Positions 1 to 8,681 of a stretch of 56,805 nt of DNA are shown one piece after another. Made by a program: the position numbers and the translations under genes. This DNA comes from Spirochaetales bacterium (GTDB taxonomy: Bacteria; Spirochaetota; Spirochaetia; SZUA-6; JAFGRV01), in the NCBI GenBank assembly GCA_016930085.1, contig JAFGHO010000013.1:1-56805 (forward strand), read 5' to 3'. The first letter of the stretch is position 1. The number at the start of each line of letters is the position of its first letter. The notes beneath the pieces were generated by a model that worked only from the letters and a program-made list of their open reading frames with translations, ran no database searches and was not told where the DNA came from.

Positions 1-1
1 A

Positions 2-475
2 CCGACCGATCTGCCGACACCGCTTCCGACCGCAGTACCGACAACTCCTCCTGTTAAAAGCATGGGAAGCGTGTGGATTTTTCCTGAAAGCCAGACCGTG
101 GCAATTGATACTCAATTTATCACGGAAGTGCGTTGTCATACCGGGACGACACGTATCGCGGCATACGGTATTGATATATACTATAATCCCCAAATCGTCG
201 CTATTTACAGGGATATCGGTAATAACGGCGTACAGCCTGGAAGTGATGGTTTTTTATCCGCCATTAACGCTAATGAATCCGGGAAACTGGTGACAAGCGG
301 TTTTGATACTGACGGATCAGGGCCCGGTGAAAATCTACATATCCTGACGGTCAACTGGACGGCCATCGCCATGGGAACGACATATATTGAAATAAATATC
401 AGAAATCTGGTGAATGAAAATACATATACCATCGGAGAATTGCAAGGTATTCCCGGAAAGGTCACTGTCATGTAA
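2..475 (+). CDS. C-terminal part of a secreted cohesin-domain protein (5' truncated by window)
   Basis: The frame is open from base 2, so the gene starts outside the window. The visible part begins with a Pro/Thr-rich linker (PTDLPTPLPT-like) followed by one domain of about 135 residues that resembles a type I cohesin: a beta-rich start (GSVWIFPESQTV), the core YGIDIYYNPQIVAIYRD, a glycine-rich turn GSDGFLSAIN, and LHILTVNW near the end. The same arrangement recurs in the cohesin-like domain of the GH11 protein near 39.5-39.9 kb. It ends without a dockerin. By family knowledge it would be a secreted scaffold or enzyme that binds dockerin proteins, of which three are encoded in this window. 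The catalytic or anchoring part is not visible. Two strong hairpin terminators follow. Cohesin assignment is fairly confident; overall function is unknown. Confidence 0.7.
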   Translation, partial: PTDLPTPLPTAVPTTPPVKSMGSVWIFPESQTVAIDTQFITEVRCHTGTTRIAAYGIDIYYNPQIVAIYRDIGNNGVQPGSDGFLSAINANESGKLVTSGFDTDGSGPGENLHILTVNWTAIAMGTTYIEINIRNLVNENTYTIGELQGIPGKVTVM

Positions 476-495
476 TCATTTTTCTATGACGACGC

Positions 496-530
496 GGGGC
501 TATCCGCATGGCCGGATAGCCCCTTTTTTT
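496..530 (+). terminator. Rho-independent terminator
   Basis: A perfect 11-bp inverted repeat (GGGGCTATCCG / CGGATAGCCCC) with a 6-nt loop is followed by seven T residues. It lies 20 nt after the cohesin gene stop and should end that transcript. Confidence 0.9.
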
Positions 531-557
531 ATATATGCACCCTGTCGCAATATATAT

Positions 558-590
558 AAAAACTGCCCGGTTTTTGGCCGGGCAGTTTTT
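558..590. terminator. Bidirectional hairpin terminator
   Basis: A perfect 13-bp inverted repeat (AAAAACTGCCCGG / CCGGGCAGTTTTT) with a 7-nt loop carries A and T runs on its two sides, so it can act on both strands. It is a second stop for the cohesin gene and could serve leftward transcripts from the TPR/ispG operon. Confidence 0.8.
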
Positions 591-823
591 GAGGAAGTTT
601 TACACTACGTGAAGCCACTGTGAAGACTTCAACGATGTCGCTTTTCAAATTACCTATATACCCCACTATACATTCGGTATGCAAAAAAAAAAATAGTGTT
701 TTAATCCCACTGTGATATAGGTGACTGATCTTAAGGGGTTACCCTGTTTTTTAACTATCGATTATATAGAATCGTTATTTGCCGGAAAAATTTTATTAAA
801 TAAAGAAAACGAGGGTATCCCGG
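591..823. other. Non-coding gap
   Basis: AT-rich stretch between the terminators and the stop of the TPR gene. I see no open frame with a ribosome binding site and no further strong hairpin. It is the remainder of a 348-bp gene-free interval. Confidence 0.6.
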
Positions 824-1753
824 CTAGAACTCCCATTCATACCCTGATTTTTTAGGAACAACAAGGAGTTCCTCGACCCGTGGGTTTTGAATCTGTATTT
901 GAGAGCGCCGCTTGAAATTGTTCTGATACGGACTCTCTGCAACGATACTCCATATCTGTTTTGCCCGTGCATACCCTATTTCCACATACACGGCACACCC
1001 GAGATAATAAAGCAACTCAAAAATCCTCACATCCTCTTCCAGATACGAGCGAATATGTTCGTAGGAGAACGCGTCCCCGATAAAAGCCGGCATGGTCGTA
1101 TAGAAATAAAGCGGTTGATATCGTCTTATTTCCCCAAACGCTTCGGTCACTGCACCGACGACCGCAAACAATGAATGAACGATCGAATCCTCATACATCC
1201 CCGTTTTATAATAATACCATCCGTATTCCGCATGGGCTTTTACGACAAATTGGCTGTCCTCGATTCTATGGAGAATCAACACCCTGTCGAGTCCGTCGGT
1301 AAAAAATATTTTATAAAACTCTTTTCGGTACCGCTTGAACTGCTCTTCATAATAATCCGCATCCTCTTCGATTATAGTGCGCAGTGTTTCGCTGTACTCC
1401 CTGTAATTCTTTTCCTCCCTGTAGAGGTCCGTCATTCTGTAAAGTACCGTGTATTTATCTTCCGGTATTTCAAAAAAATTCTTTAATTCATACGCCTGTT
1501 TGTAATAATCGATCGCGATCGGATTATCGCTGATTCTGTAAATATCCCCGAGCAGAAGTTCCGCTTCGGGAAATATCCCCTTTTTCTGAATTGCCGCTTT
1601 ACAGAAACTGAGTGCATTTCCGTATTCTTTCTTCGTATACTCGGCTTTTGCTTTCTCGAAAATTACCCAGGCGGGCTCGTTATCCGTCTGTGCCTGCCCG
1701 TATCTGGAGGATACGAAAAAAAGAACAATGACAGCATAAATAATCGGTTTCAT
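824..1753 (-). CDS. Secreted TPR-repeat protein
   Basis: 309 residues. An N-terminal signal peptide (hydrophobic IIYAVIVLFFV, cleavage near GQAQ) is followed by helical tetratricopeptide-like repeats: about residues 28-65 (AWVIFEKAKAEYTKKEYGNA), 62-95 (AELLLGDIYRISDN) and 100-135 (VLYRMTDLYREEKNYREY). The second half (170-280) is also helical and rich in Tyr, with weaker repeat character. AAAGG lies 8 nt upstream of the ATG. It starts 36 nt after the ispG stop on the same strand, so the two are probably co-transcribed. TPR proteins of this kind are common in spirochaete envelopes and act as scaffolds, but no specific partner can be named. Confidence 0.7.
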   Translation of the reverse strand: MKPIIYAVIVLFFVSSRYGQAQTDNEPAWVIFEKAKAEYTKKEYGNALSFCKAAIQKKGIFPEAELLLGDIYRISDNPIAIDYYKQAYELKNFFEIPEDKYTVLYRMTDLYREEKNYREYSETLRTIIEEDADYYEEQFKRYRKEFYKIFFTDGLDRVLILHRIEDSQFVVKAHAEYGWYYYKTGMYEDSIVHSLFAVVGAVTEAFGEIRRYQPLYFYTTMPAFIGDAFSYEHIRSYLEEDVRIFELLYYLGCAVYVEIGYARAKQIWSIVAESPYQNNFKRRSQIQIQNPRVEELLVVPKKSGYEWEF

Positions 1754-1789
1754 ACGTTATACCTTTCATTGACGCCGTACCGGGACCTT

Positions 1790-2866
1790 TCATATTCCCT
1801 TCGGCCCTTCACATTTTTCTATCTCCTCGATAAAGGCGTCACAGGCTTCTTCGAGGGAAACCTTCCTGATGATCTTCCCCCCTTTAAAAATAACGGCATA
1901 TTTGCCCGTTCCCGTAATACCCAGATCGGCATTTTTTGCTTCTCCGGGACCGTTCACCGGACAGCCCATGACCGCAATCTCGAGCGGTTTCCGTATTGAA
2001 ATAAGCCTCGGATGCATTTCGGCTATAAATCCCCTCACGTCAAAGACGGTTCTCGAACATGTGGGGCATGAAACAAGAGATATCCCGGAATTGCCGCAGC
2101 CACATGTCCTGAGTATTTCCTTTCCCGCGATAATTTCGGAGAGCGGGGAGTCGGAGAGGGAGACACGAATCGTATCGCCGATTCCCTTTTGAATGAGGGC
2201 GGCAAGGGCAATGGCGTTTTTTACCACACCCTCGATGAGGGGTCCCGCTTCGGTAACCCCGAGGTGAAGGGGATACCGGTATCTTTCAGCGAACTCCTCA
2301 TTGGCTGAAACCGTATCTTCGACAATATGCGATTTCAGGGAAAAAACAACATTCCGGAAATCGTATTTTTCGAGGATATCGAGTTCCCGCTCCGCCGCCT
2401 TGATCATTGCCCCGGCGGTATTTTTTTCATTCCGTAATTCCTTAGGCAGTGAACCGCCGTTGATTCCCACACGAATAGGGATATCCGCCCCTTTCGCCCT
2501 TTTAACGACTTCCTCCGCCTTCCACGCACTCCCGATATTACCCGGATTGATCCGTATTTTGGCGATCCTGTATTTCATGCATTCCAGTGCGATTCTGTAA
2601 TCGAAATGAATATCAGCGATAACCGGGATTGAAAGCGATGCTGCAAGAAATCCGATATATTTCGCGTCTTCGATCCCCGGGACGGCAAAGCGTATAAAAT
2701 CACACCCCGCCTCTTCGAGTATCTTGACTTCCTTGATCACATCCTCCGGATTTTTATCGAGCGGAGATTTCCACATTGTCTGGACCGATATTGGAGCCAC
2801 ACCGCCGATAATTTTTTTACCGACTGTGACCGGAAAGGTTTTTTTTCTCATACTCGACAATATCAC
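1790..2866 (-). CDS. ispG: 4-hydroxy-3-methylbut-2-enyl diphosphate synthase (IspG/GcpE)
   Basis: IspG converts MEcPP to HMBPP in the MEP isoprenoid pathway, using a [4Fe-4S] cluster in the cytoplasm. Visible hallmarks are the N-terminal barrel entry VGKKIIGGVAPISVQTMW, IRINPGNIG, RVGINGGSL, and the C-terminal cluster ligands C267 and C270 (SCPTCSRT) and C302 in MGCPVNGPGEA, which also holds the conserved Glu309. Length (358) fits the short bacterial form. The start is ambiguous: GTG at 2866 or the in-frame ATG at 2851 (MRKKTF), and the purine-rich GGGGGA upstream does not decide between them. It probably supplies precursors to the carotenoid genes at 46-57 kb together with ispH. A TPR gene follows in the same direction. 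Confidence 0.95.
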   Translation of the reverse strand: MILSSMRKKTFPVTVGKKIIGGVAPISVQTMWKSPLDKNPEDVIKEVKILEEAGCDFIRFAVPGIEDAKYIGFLAASLSIPVIADIHFDYRIALECMKYRIAKIRINPGNIGSAWKAEEVVKRAKGADIPIRVGINGGSLPKELRNEKNTAGAMIKAAERELDILEKYDFRNVVFSLKSHIVEDTVSANEEFAERYRYPLHLGVTEAGPLIEGVVKNAIALAALIQKGIGDTIRVSLSDSPLSEIIAGKEILRTCGCGNSGISLVSCPTCSRTVFDVRGFIAEMHPRLISIRKPLEIAVMGCPVNGPGEAKNADLGITGTGKYAVIFKGGKIIRKVSLEEACDAFIEEIEKCEGPKGI

Positions 2867-3056
2867 ATTCCCCCGATTATTTCACCCGATAACCCCTTTT
2901 TTTACATTCCCCGAATGTTCAAGGACGATCTTGCATAATACATATGTCTTATATTGTTTGAGGTATTTTTCCCTATTTTATTCGGGTTCTATTGCTGATA
3001 TATTATAGTCGTACTATCGGAATTTTTTCATCATTTAAACATTTTTGTTAATACAA

Positions 3057-3061
3057 AGAGG
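3057..3061 (+). promoter_or_regulatory. Ribosome binding site that sets the GH5 start
   Basis: AGAGG lies 7 nt before the ATG at 3069. It favours this start over an in-frame TTG at 3045, and the protein then begins directly with a typical signal peptide. Confidence 0.7.
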
Positions 3062-3068
3062 TAACACA

Positions 3069-4640
3069 ATGTCGAAAAACATAATCGGTATCCTATTACT
3101 GGCAGTCGTGCCGTTCGTTTCAGTCACCGCTCAATCCGCAGACGACGACTGGCTGCACACGTCGGGAAACAAAATTTACGATAAAAACAACAATATGGTC
3201 TGGCTGACCGGCGTCAACTGGTTCGGTTTCAACTGTAGTGAACGGGTCGTCCACGGCCTCTATGCCAGACGTCTCGAAGAACTCGTCGATGAGATTGCGG
3301 AACTCAACTTCAATATTGTCCGGCTTCCCTTTTCGACCGAACTGCTGAACGAATGGCGGACAGGCAACATCGGTATGCCCTCTTCCATCAACGGGGCGCC
3401 GGGGGTAAACGACCATATCCTCGATCTCAATACCCTCGAACTCTTCGATTACCTTCTTGCCCGTTTCAGGGAAGCGGGAATCAAGGTCATTATCGATATA
3501 CACAGCCCGCACGCGGACAATTCCGGCCATGTATATCCCCTCTGGTATAAGGACAATTTCACGTATGCCGTCTTCCAGTCGACATGGGAATGGTTCACTG
3601 AACGGTATAAAAACGACGACACGATACTCGGGTTCGATCTCGAAAACGAACCGCACGGCGCACTCGATGCGGCCGACGGCTTTGCCAAATGGGACGGCTC
3701 TTCCGATGCGAACAACTGGAAAAAGGCGGCCGAAGATACCGCCAAAAAGATCCTTGCCATCAACCCCAACATTCTTATCTTTGTCGAGGGGGTCGAGGCA
3801 TACCGGGATGCCACGTATCCGCATATCAAGACAAAAATCATCCCCAATTATAATCCCGCAGACGATCCGAATACCGACCAGGCCCTGCATTGGGGCTGGT
3901 GGGGGGGCGTCCTTATCGGCGTGAAGGATTACCCGATCAATCTCGGGTCCAATCAGGACCAGCTGGTCTATTCGCCCCATGAATACGGACCGAGTGTCTA
4001 TTCGCAGCAGCCGTGGTTTATCGAGGGTGAAGGGATTACCAGAAACCAGATGGAAATCGTATGGGACCATTGGTGGAATTTTATTTATAAACAGAACACC
4101 GCCCCCCTCTTTATCGGTGAATGGGGCGGGTTCATGAGCGGCGACAATCTCGTATGGAAAACACTCCTGCGAGACTTCATACGCGACAACAAGATACACC
4201 ATACCTACTGGTGCCTTAACCCCAACTCGGGCGATACCGGCGGTATTTTCGATTCCTCATGGGAGAATTACAACAACGACGGAAGGATCGAACTCATACA
4301 GCCCGCCCTCTGGAAGGATTCGAGCGGCCGTGCAATCGGACTCGACCATGAAGTCGTCCTCGGCTCAAGCGGAACGAATGTGACCGCCTATTACGGGGGC
4401 ACACAGCAGACAACCCCGCCCACCGTGACATCGCCCCCGACTGCGTCGATCGGGGACGTGAACTCGAGCGGGTCGATCGATATCGTGGACGCGCTGCTCG
4501 TCGCCCAGTATTACGTGGGACTTTCGCCCTCGAATTTCGATCAAAGCCGCGCTGACGCCAACTGTAACGGGTCGATCGATATCGTCGACGCGCTCGTTAT
4601 CGCGCAATATTACGTGGGGCTGATCGAACGTTTCTGTTAA
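3069..4640 (+). CDS. Secreted GH5 (subfamily 1-like) endo-beta-1,4-glucanase with C-terminal dockerin
   Basis: 523 residues from the ATG at 3069. A signal peptide (MSKNIIGILLLAVVPFVSVTAQ-type) is followed by a GH5 catalytic domain, about 28-430. The motifs WLTGVNWFGFN, VVHGL, NIVRLPFS, HWGWWGG and WCLNPNSGDTGGI closely follow the Acidothermus E1 type (GH5_1). The acid/base Glu is E194 in LENEPHG and the nucleophile E351 in IGEWGG. A short Pro/Thr linker leads to a type I dockerin at 461-523 with two calcium-loop repeats (GDVNSSGSIDIVDALLVAQ and NCNGSIDIVDALVIAQ). The second loop carries a Cys that matches a terminal Cys. It should cleave cellulose or mixed-linkage glucan outside the cell and dock onto a cohesin. 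It is transcribed alone; no clear terminator follows. Confidence 0.93.
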   Translation: MSKNIIGILLLAVVPFVSVTAQSADDDWLHTSGNKIYDKNNNMVWLTGVNWFGFNCSERVVHGLYARRLEELVDEIAELNFNIVRLPFSTELLNEWRTGNIGMPSSINGAPGVNDHILDLNTLELFDYLLARFREAGIKVIIDIHSPHADNSGHVYPLWYKDNFTYAVFQSTWEWFTERYKNDDTILGFDLENEPHGALDAADGFAKWDGSSDANNWKKAAEDTAKKILAINPNILIFVEGVEAYRDATYPHIKTKIIPNYNPADDPNTDQALHWGWWGGVLIGVKDYPINLGSNQDQLVYSPHEYGPSVYSQQPWFIEGEGITRNQMEIVWDHWWNFIYKQNTAPLFIGEWGGFMSGDNLVWKTLLRDFIRDNKIHHTYWCLNPNSGDTGGIFDSSWENYNNDGRIELIQPALWKDSSGRAIGLDHEVVLGSSGTNVTAYYGGTQQTTPPTVTSPPTASIGDVNSSGSIDIVDALLVAQYYVGLSPSNFDQSRADANCNGSIDIVDALVIAQYYVGLIERFC

Positions 4641-4887
4641 CGGAAATGTTTCTTCGATCTTATTCTCATACGGGGGGAAGCACCGTCAGTCTTTCATAGA
4701 GAGAAAAAAAGACATAATCCCTGAACTCCTCGAGGGGATTGCCGTCACCAGTGGGATGCCGTTCGCTGGCTTCACGGAAAAGCGTGTGGGAAGAGCTTGA
4801 TCAAACGCACGGAATCATTGTACCTTTTACCGACAGGAACAAGAGGGAAAAACCGCATTTACGAAACGCTATCAAAGGAGGAAAACG

Positions 4888-5448
4888 ATGATCAAAAAAA
4901 CATCGACCTTTATGACGATACTCTTTATCCTTATTGCCGCACATATTTTCGCCATGGGAGGCGGCGAGGTGATCGGAAAAGGAGAAACAGCCCGGACCGG
5001 TTCCATCCCGACGGCCGACGGGGTTATCGGAGAAAACGAATACGCGATAGATTTCGATGCCTCGAAAATGAAGGTCGCCCTTTCCATCAACGACGGAACG
5101 ATCTATTTTGGGCTCGAAGGCTTTACAGCCGGCTGGATCGCGATCGGATTCGGATCGAAGGGCATGCACGATTCACATATACTGATCGGATATGTCGAAG
5201 ACGGAACCCCGCATGTCAGCGAGCAAAGCGGGATCGGACACAGCCATAAAGCAGCCGATGCCGGCTTGCTCGTTTCCCCGGTCCTTGCGGAATCGGACGG
5301 GATCACGCGCTGCGAAGGGTCGCTTCCCCTTGCCGGTTTTATCGAGGAGGGGGATGAATACCTCGACTTCATCATCGCGTGCGCGGATTCGGACGGCTTC
5401 ACCGCACGTCACAGCTTTCGAAGGAGTTTCTCGGTCAGCCTCAAATAA
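4888..5448 (+). CDS. Small secreted DOMON-domain protein
   Basis: 186 residues with a signal peptide (MIKKTSTFMTILFILIAAHIFA), then a DOMON-like domain, about 45-180: DGVIGENEYAIDFDASKMKV, IYFGLEGFTAGWIAIGFG, MHDSHILIGYVEDG and a C-terminal DFIIACADSDG. In DOMON cytochrome domains a Met and a His ligate heme; Met55-like (SKMK) and a late His (ARHSF) are candidates, but that is inference. DOMON proteins bind sugars or heme and often act in extracellular redox steps near polysaccharide degradation genes, which fits the GH5 and GH10 neighbours. A strong AAAGGAGG precedes the ATG. It converges on the GH10 gene with a 40-bp gap. Confidence 0.75.
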   Translation: MIKKTSTFMTILFILIAAHIFAMGGGEVIGKGETARTGSIPTADGVIGENEYAIDFDASKMKVALSINDGTIYFGLEGFTAGWIAIGFGSKGMHDSHILIGYVEDGTPHVSEQSGIGHSHKAADAGLLVSPVLAESDGITRCEGSLPLAGFIEEGDEYLDFIIACADSDGFTARHSFRRSFSVSLK

Positions 5449-5488
5449 CGCGGGGTTCTCAGCAATCCTTTCAAAGACACATGGCACA

Positions 5489-6667
5489 TTAAAAATCGAT
5501 AATCGCGTGATAGGCCTGCTTCGCGTTGAGGTCGTCGTCGAACAATAACGGATAATTGTTCCGTACGACCGGAAAGCGGTCGAGCCATGTCCTGTCGTCG
5601 GACATTCCCCAAAAGGTGACTTCCGTGATGTGATCCGAGTATTCCCTGAACAGGGTAAACAGTTCCCCGTAGCGGCCGGCCTGTTCCCGTTCGAGCTCAG
5701 CGGTAAAGGGTTTCTCGTCTTCCCATGTACTTGTCGTCCAGTCGTCTTTGTAGACCGATATATCGAGTTCGCTGATTTTAATTTTGAGGCCGCCCTCGAT
5801 AATGGTATCGAAGGCCGCCTTTAGTTCATCGATAGAGGGTTCGGTCATGTTCCAGTGTCCCTGAAAGCCGATCCCGTCGATCCTCGCGCCTTTTTCATGA
5901 AGCCACGCCGCCATCTTCATGATTTTTTCGAGTTTCTCCGGTCTGGCAACGTTATAATCGTTATAAAAAAGCAGCGCTTCCGAATCGTTCGCATCGAGGG
6001 CCGCTTCCGTGTATATGAACGCCAGATAAATGAACTCCTCGCTCCCGAATATATTGTACCACCCCGATTCTTCTCCGGTCCGGTACATGAGGCCTTCCGT
6101 CTCGGAAACCGCTTCGTTTACCACGTCCCAGTTGTCGATCACATCGCCGTACCGTGCGGCCAGTGTCCCGATATGGCTTTCGAGCCGCCGGCTCAGGCGT
6201 TCGATATCATCCGGATTTCCCGGAACGAGTCCTTCGAAAAGCCATTTCGGGTTTTGCGAATGCCAGACCAGGGCGTGTCCCGTCATCCTCATGCCGTGTT
6301 CACGAGCGAAATCCGTCACCATGTCCATACCGGAAAAACCGTAGATATCTTCGCGGCGGTGGATATTCGCGAACTTCATGTTGTTTTCCGGGGTGAGGTG
6401 GCTGAAATGAAACGCGAGGATTTTTTCATGGGTTTCAAGCTGATAGGGACTTATCGCCGTCCCTATGGCGAAATACGGGGCGTACTTTTCATGAAGCGGC
6501 ACATCGCCGATATCGACCGCCTTCGTGGTCTCCTCGACCGGTTGCTTCGAAGCAACCGGCTTTTCCCCGCTTCTCGTGACACAGGCCGGGAGAAGAGACA
6601 GGAGTACCGCCAGTAAAACAGCGACGGTGTGTATTGTGTTTTTCTTTAATAAAGTTTTGGTGTTCAT
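5489..6667 (-). CDS. GH10 endo-1,4-beta-xylanase, lipoprotein
   Basis: 392 residues from the ATG at 6667. The N-terminus is a lipoprotein signal with lipobox LPAC (Cys29), so the enzyme is probably membrane-anchored rather than free. The GH10 barrel follows: LTPENNMKFANIH near 91, GHALVWHSQNPKW near 130, acid/base E185 in WDVVNEAVSE, GIGFQGHWN near 266, and nucleophile E300 in KISELDIS. It hydrolyses xylan or imported xylo-oligosaccharides. It has no dockerin, unlike the other xylanase here, which suggests a cell-bound role. No Shine-Dalgarno sequence precedes either possible start (6685 or 6667); a TTGACA box 17 nt from TTATGT puts the expected transcription start near 6667, favouring that ATG. 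Confidence 0.93.
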   Translation of the reverse strand: MNTKTLLKKNTIHTVAVLLAVLLSLLPACVTRSGEKPVASKQPVEETTKAVDIGDVPLHEKYAPYFAIGTAISPYQLETHEKILAFHFSHLTPENNMKFANIHRREDIYGFSGMDMVTDFAREHGMRMTGHALVWHSQNPKWLFEGLVPGNPDDIERLSRRLESHIGTLAARYGDVIDNWDVVNEAVSETEGLMYRTGEESGWYNIFGSEEFIYLAFIYTEAALDANDSEALLFYNDYNVARPEKLEKIMKMAAWLHEKGARIDGIGFQGHWNMTEPSIDELKAAFDTIIEGGLKIKISELDISVYKDDWTTSTWEDEKPFTAELEREQAGRYGELFTLFREYSDHITEVTFWGMSDDRTWLDRFPVVRNNYPLLFDDDLNAKQAYHAIIDF

Positions 6668-6673
6668 ACTGAT

Positions 6674-6702
6674 ACATAACGCCATATAAGGGAAGATGTC
6701 AA
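6674..6702 (-). promoter_or_regulatory. Candidate promoter of the GH10 gene (leaderless layout)
   Basis: TTGACA at 6697-6702 and TTATGT at 6674-6679 are separated by 17 nt. The -10 box ends 6 nt before the ATG at 6667 and there is no Shine-Dalgarno sequence, so the mRNA may start at or near the start codon. The -10 match is weak. Confidence 0.4.
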
Positions 6703-6762
6703 GGAACGTTATGGGTATTTATAAAGAAAAGGGAAATATGGCAGATTATAATCGCTTTAAAG

Positions 6763-6803
6763 TAAAAAAGGGTATTGTCCGGGAGTGATCCCGGACAATA
6801 CCC
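6763..6803 (-). terminator. Rho-independent terminator of the first CDC-like gene
   Basis: A perfect 15-bp stem (GGGTATTGTCCGGGA and its complement) with a 4-nt loop is followed on the minus strand by a run of six T. It lies 27 nt after the stop of the CDC-like lipoprotein gene. Confidence 0.92.
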
Positions 6804-6830
6804 CGAATAAACATTTTCCATATATTATAT

Positions 6831-8456
6831 TTATTCGATAGGTTCAATAAGATAACTGATACGCAAATTAAAGTTTGCAAATATTGACAGAATAAAACCC
6901 GGCATACCGTCCAAGTCTGCATCCATGTAGAGATAATAACATTTATCGGGATTATCGCCCGAAAAGCCGTTTTTCGCTATATCATCGATTACCTGTCCGA
7001 TGGACAATGTACGGGATCCCCATACGGCACTGTAATTCAAAAGCGTTAGTAAAAATTCAAGTTTTATATAGGCATCTTCCAGGCGTTCCCTGTCGAATTC
7101 GTACTCATGAGAAGCATTGATCGGAACGGGTTTTCTCGGCGGAAGCGCCATCTTCGGGTTATTCCAGATTCTGTTGTCCGTCACATCCTCCTCGCCGTAG
7201 CCCGCATAGGAGTTCAAATGAAATAGATTCGCATCCGTTTGTCCCGCCCCGGAGCCGTCAGACATATTCTCGATACCCGTCACCTTGATCCTGAATTTGT
7301 TCTGGATCTGGACGGCGTTCCTCACATAGTATTCGGAAGCGAGGATGACCCGCGCGACCGAATTGTCCCTGACGTAACGGAGGGTGTAGGAAAGGGGGGC
7401 GCCGGGCGAAGCCTTCGAGAACTCGCCGCCTTTTTTGATCCAGTCGACAAATGATTCGTAGCCGAAAATCTGGCACGCGCTTTCACCGCTGCCGCCGTAA
7501 ATCCGCACATTGATCGTGCTTTCCGAGATGATGTTTTTGTATTCGATATCGAGGCTTGCACCCCCGCCCGCGACGATGGCATCGTAGGCCATCTTAAAAG
7601 CGACCTTGACTTCTTCCTCGCTGTAATCCGATTCCACGGCAAGAAGGCCCATGCGGCCGTATTTAACCGAGGAGACGTACACGGGCGAGACGTTTCCCCT
7701 GATCTGTGACTGGATGTCCCGCCATGTCACGCCGGACGCGAAGAGATCGTCCGGTTCGTCCGGCAGGTTCATGTCGAGTGTGTAGTAAATCTGGAGAAAC
7801 TTGACCAGCACCCGCGACCTGACATTCTTGGTGCCGAATGAAAACGACGATTTGAGTGACGCCCCCCACCCGCGGAAGTGAACGCCCGCCGCGATCTTCA
7901 CCTGATCCGAAGAATAGACGTTTTCCTGTGTCAGCTGCGTGTCCGCAGGATTCCCGGCAAGGACTTCGGAGGTGACGATATCGGTGATACCCTGCCGTAC
8001 ATAATTGAGTGTCGCTTCGGGAACGGTCACCCATTGCTGTGCCATGGGAATCGAAATGGAGAAGGTCATGGGCCCCCGTTTCGCGGAAACCGGCCTGTAC
8101 TCACCGCTCGTGATGCTGTTGCCGTCGAAAACCGAACCGATCCATATGATATCGTTCGTCGGATTCAGGAGGAGGTTTTCGTCGAATCCCGTTGCCGCTT
8201 TTTCCTTTCTGACCGAATTGTAGAATCCCGGAAGGTCATCCGGCCTGTCCGGATGATCAGGATCATCGGCTGAGATATTGTCCTCGAGGACGAGGGGGGA
8301 AGCGAGTTCCGGTTCCTGGTCGAGATATTCCATCGACCTGATCGTGTCATTGACATTCTGGAGATCCGCCGGTTCGATGATCGCGTCGCATCCCGTCAAT
8401 AAAAATATTCCCGCGGCGATACATAAAAATATAATGTTTGTCTTGAAACCTTTCAT
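6831..8456 (-). CDS. CDC-like (thiol-activated cytolysin family) pore-forming lipoprotein, copy 1
   Basis: 541 residues from the ATG at 8456, which has AAAGGA upstream. Lipoprotein signal ends in LLTGC (Cys23). Residues 95-385 follow the core of cholesterol-dependent cytolysins such as perfringolysin O in order: KRGPMTFSISIP (near 126; compare VKRKPITISIDLP), VKFLQIYYTLDMN (218-230; compare SFKQIYYNVNVN), VYVSSVKYGRM (259-269; compare YISSVAYGR), RIYGGSGESACQI (318-330; compare VIYGGSAKDEVQI) and SPGAPLSYTLRYVRDN (350-365; compare TPGVPIAYTTNFLKDN). This covers the regions that form the membrane beta-barrel. The cholesterol-binding domain 4 with its Trp-rich undecapeptide is absent; residues 386-541 are an unrelated C-terminal domain. 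It should therefore not recognise cholesterol. Divergent from an ECF sigma/FecR-propeller pair. A second copy lies at 32.1 kb. Confidence 0.85.
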   Translation of the reverse strand: MKGFKTNIIFLCIAAGIFLLTGCDAIIEPADLQNVNDTIRSMEYLDQEPELASPLVLEDNISADDPDHPDRPDDLPGFYNSVRKEKAATGFDENLLLNPTNDIIWIGSVFDGNSITSGEYRPVSAKRGPMTFSISIPMAQQWVTVPEATLNYVRQGITDIVTSEVLAGNPADTQLTQENVYSSDQVKIAAGVHFRGWGASLKSSFSFGTKNVRSRVLVKFLQIYYTLDMNLPDEPDDLFASGVTWRDIQSQIRGNVSPVYVSSVKYGRMGLLAVESDYSEEEVKVAFKMAYDAIVAGGGASLDIEYKNIISESTINVRIYGGSGESACQIFGYESFVDWIKKGGEFSKASPGAPLSYTLRYVRDNSVARVILASEYYVRNAVQIQNKFRIKVTGIENMSDGSGAGQTDANLFHLNSYAGYGEEDVTDNRIWNNPKMALPPRKPVPINASHEYEFDRERLEDAYIKLEFLLTLLNYSAVWGSRTLSIGQVIDDIAKNGFSGDNPDKCYYLYMDADLDGMPGFILSIFANFNLRISYLIEPIE

Positions 8457-8645
8457 ACTATATCCTTTTTTAAAATCCTGGTATCGTTTTATGCAGGATC
8501 CCTGATGGATTCGCGCGCACTTTCCCCGGCATCCTGCCGTATCGTGCTTTTTCATTATACCACGAAAACGGAAAAAAAGTAACACTTTTCTTCCGCCCCC
8601 TCGTTTCTTTTTTGCTTCTGCCCTCAATACCGCATAAAGAGGCGA

Positions 8646-8681
8646 AATCCCTCACTTTTTTTTCAAAAAATGTGCGTGATT
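8646..8681. promoter_or_regulatory. Imperfect inverted repeat upstream of ECF sigma copy 1
   Basis: Arms AATCCCTCAC (8646-8655) and GTGCGTGATT (8672-8681) flank a T8 tract. A related pair of arms and a T-tract occur upstream of the second ECF gene at 33782-33844. AATC-CTC followed by eight T is shared (15 of 19 positions). It is a candidate site for autoregulation of the module. Confidence 0.45.

Noticed and set aside
3120..4202. Long open frame (360 codons) on the minus strand opposite the GH5 gene
   Set aside because: It mirrors a well-supported GH5 gene, has no ribosome binding site and shows no recognisable domain; it results from codon bias on the other strand.
5855..6616. 253-codon plus-strand frame opposite the GH10 gene
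   Set aside because: Lies wholly inside the GH10 gene, which has all catalytic motifs. Arg/His/Phe-rich translation is typical of an antisense shadow.
6831..8456. Cholesterol-dependent toxin aimed at animal hosts
   Set aside because: The cholesterol-recognition domain and undecapeptide are missing, the protein is lipid-anchored, and the surrounding genes point to plant polysaccharide degradation.
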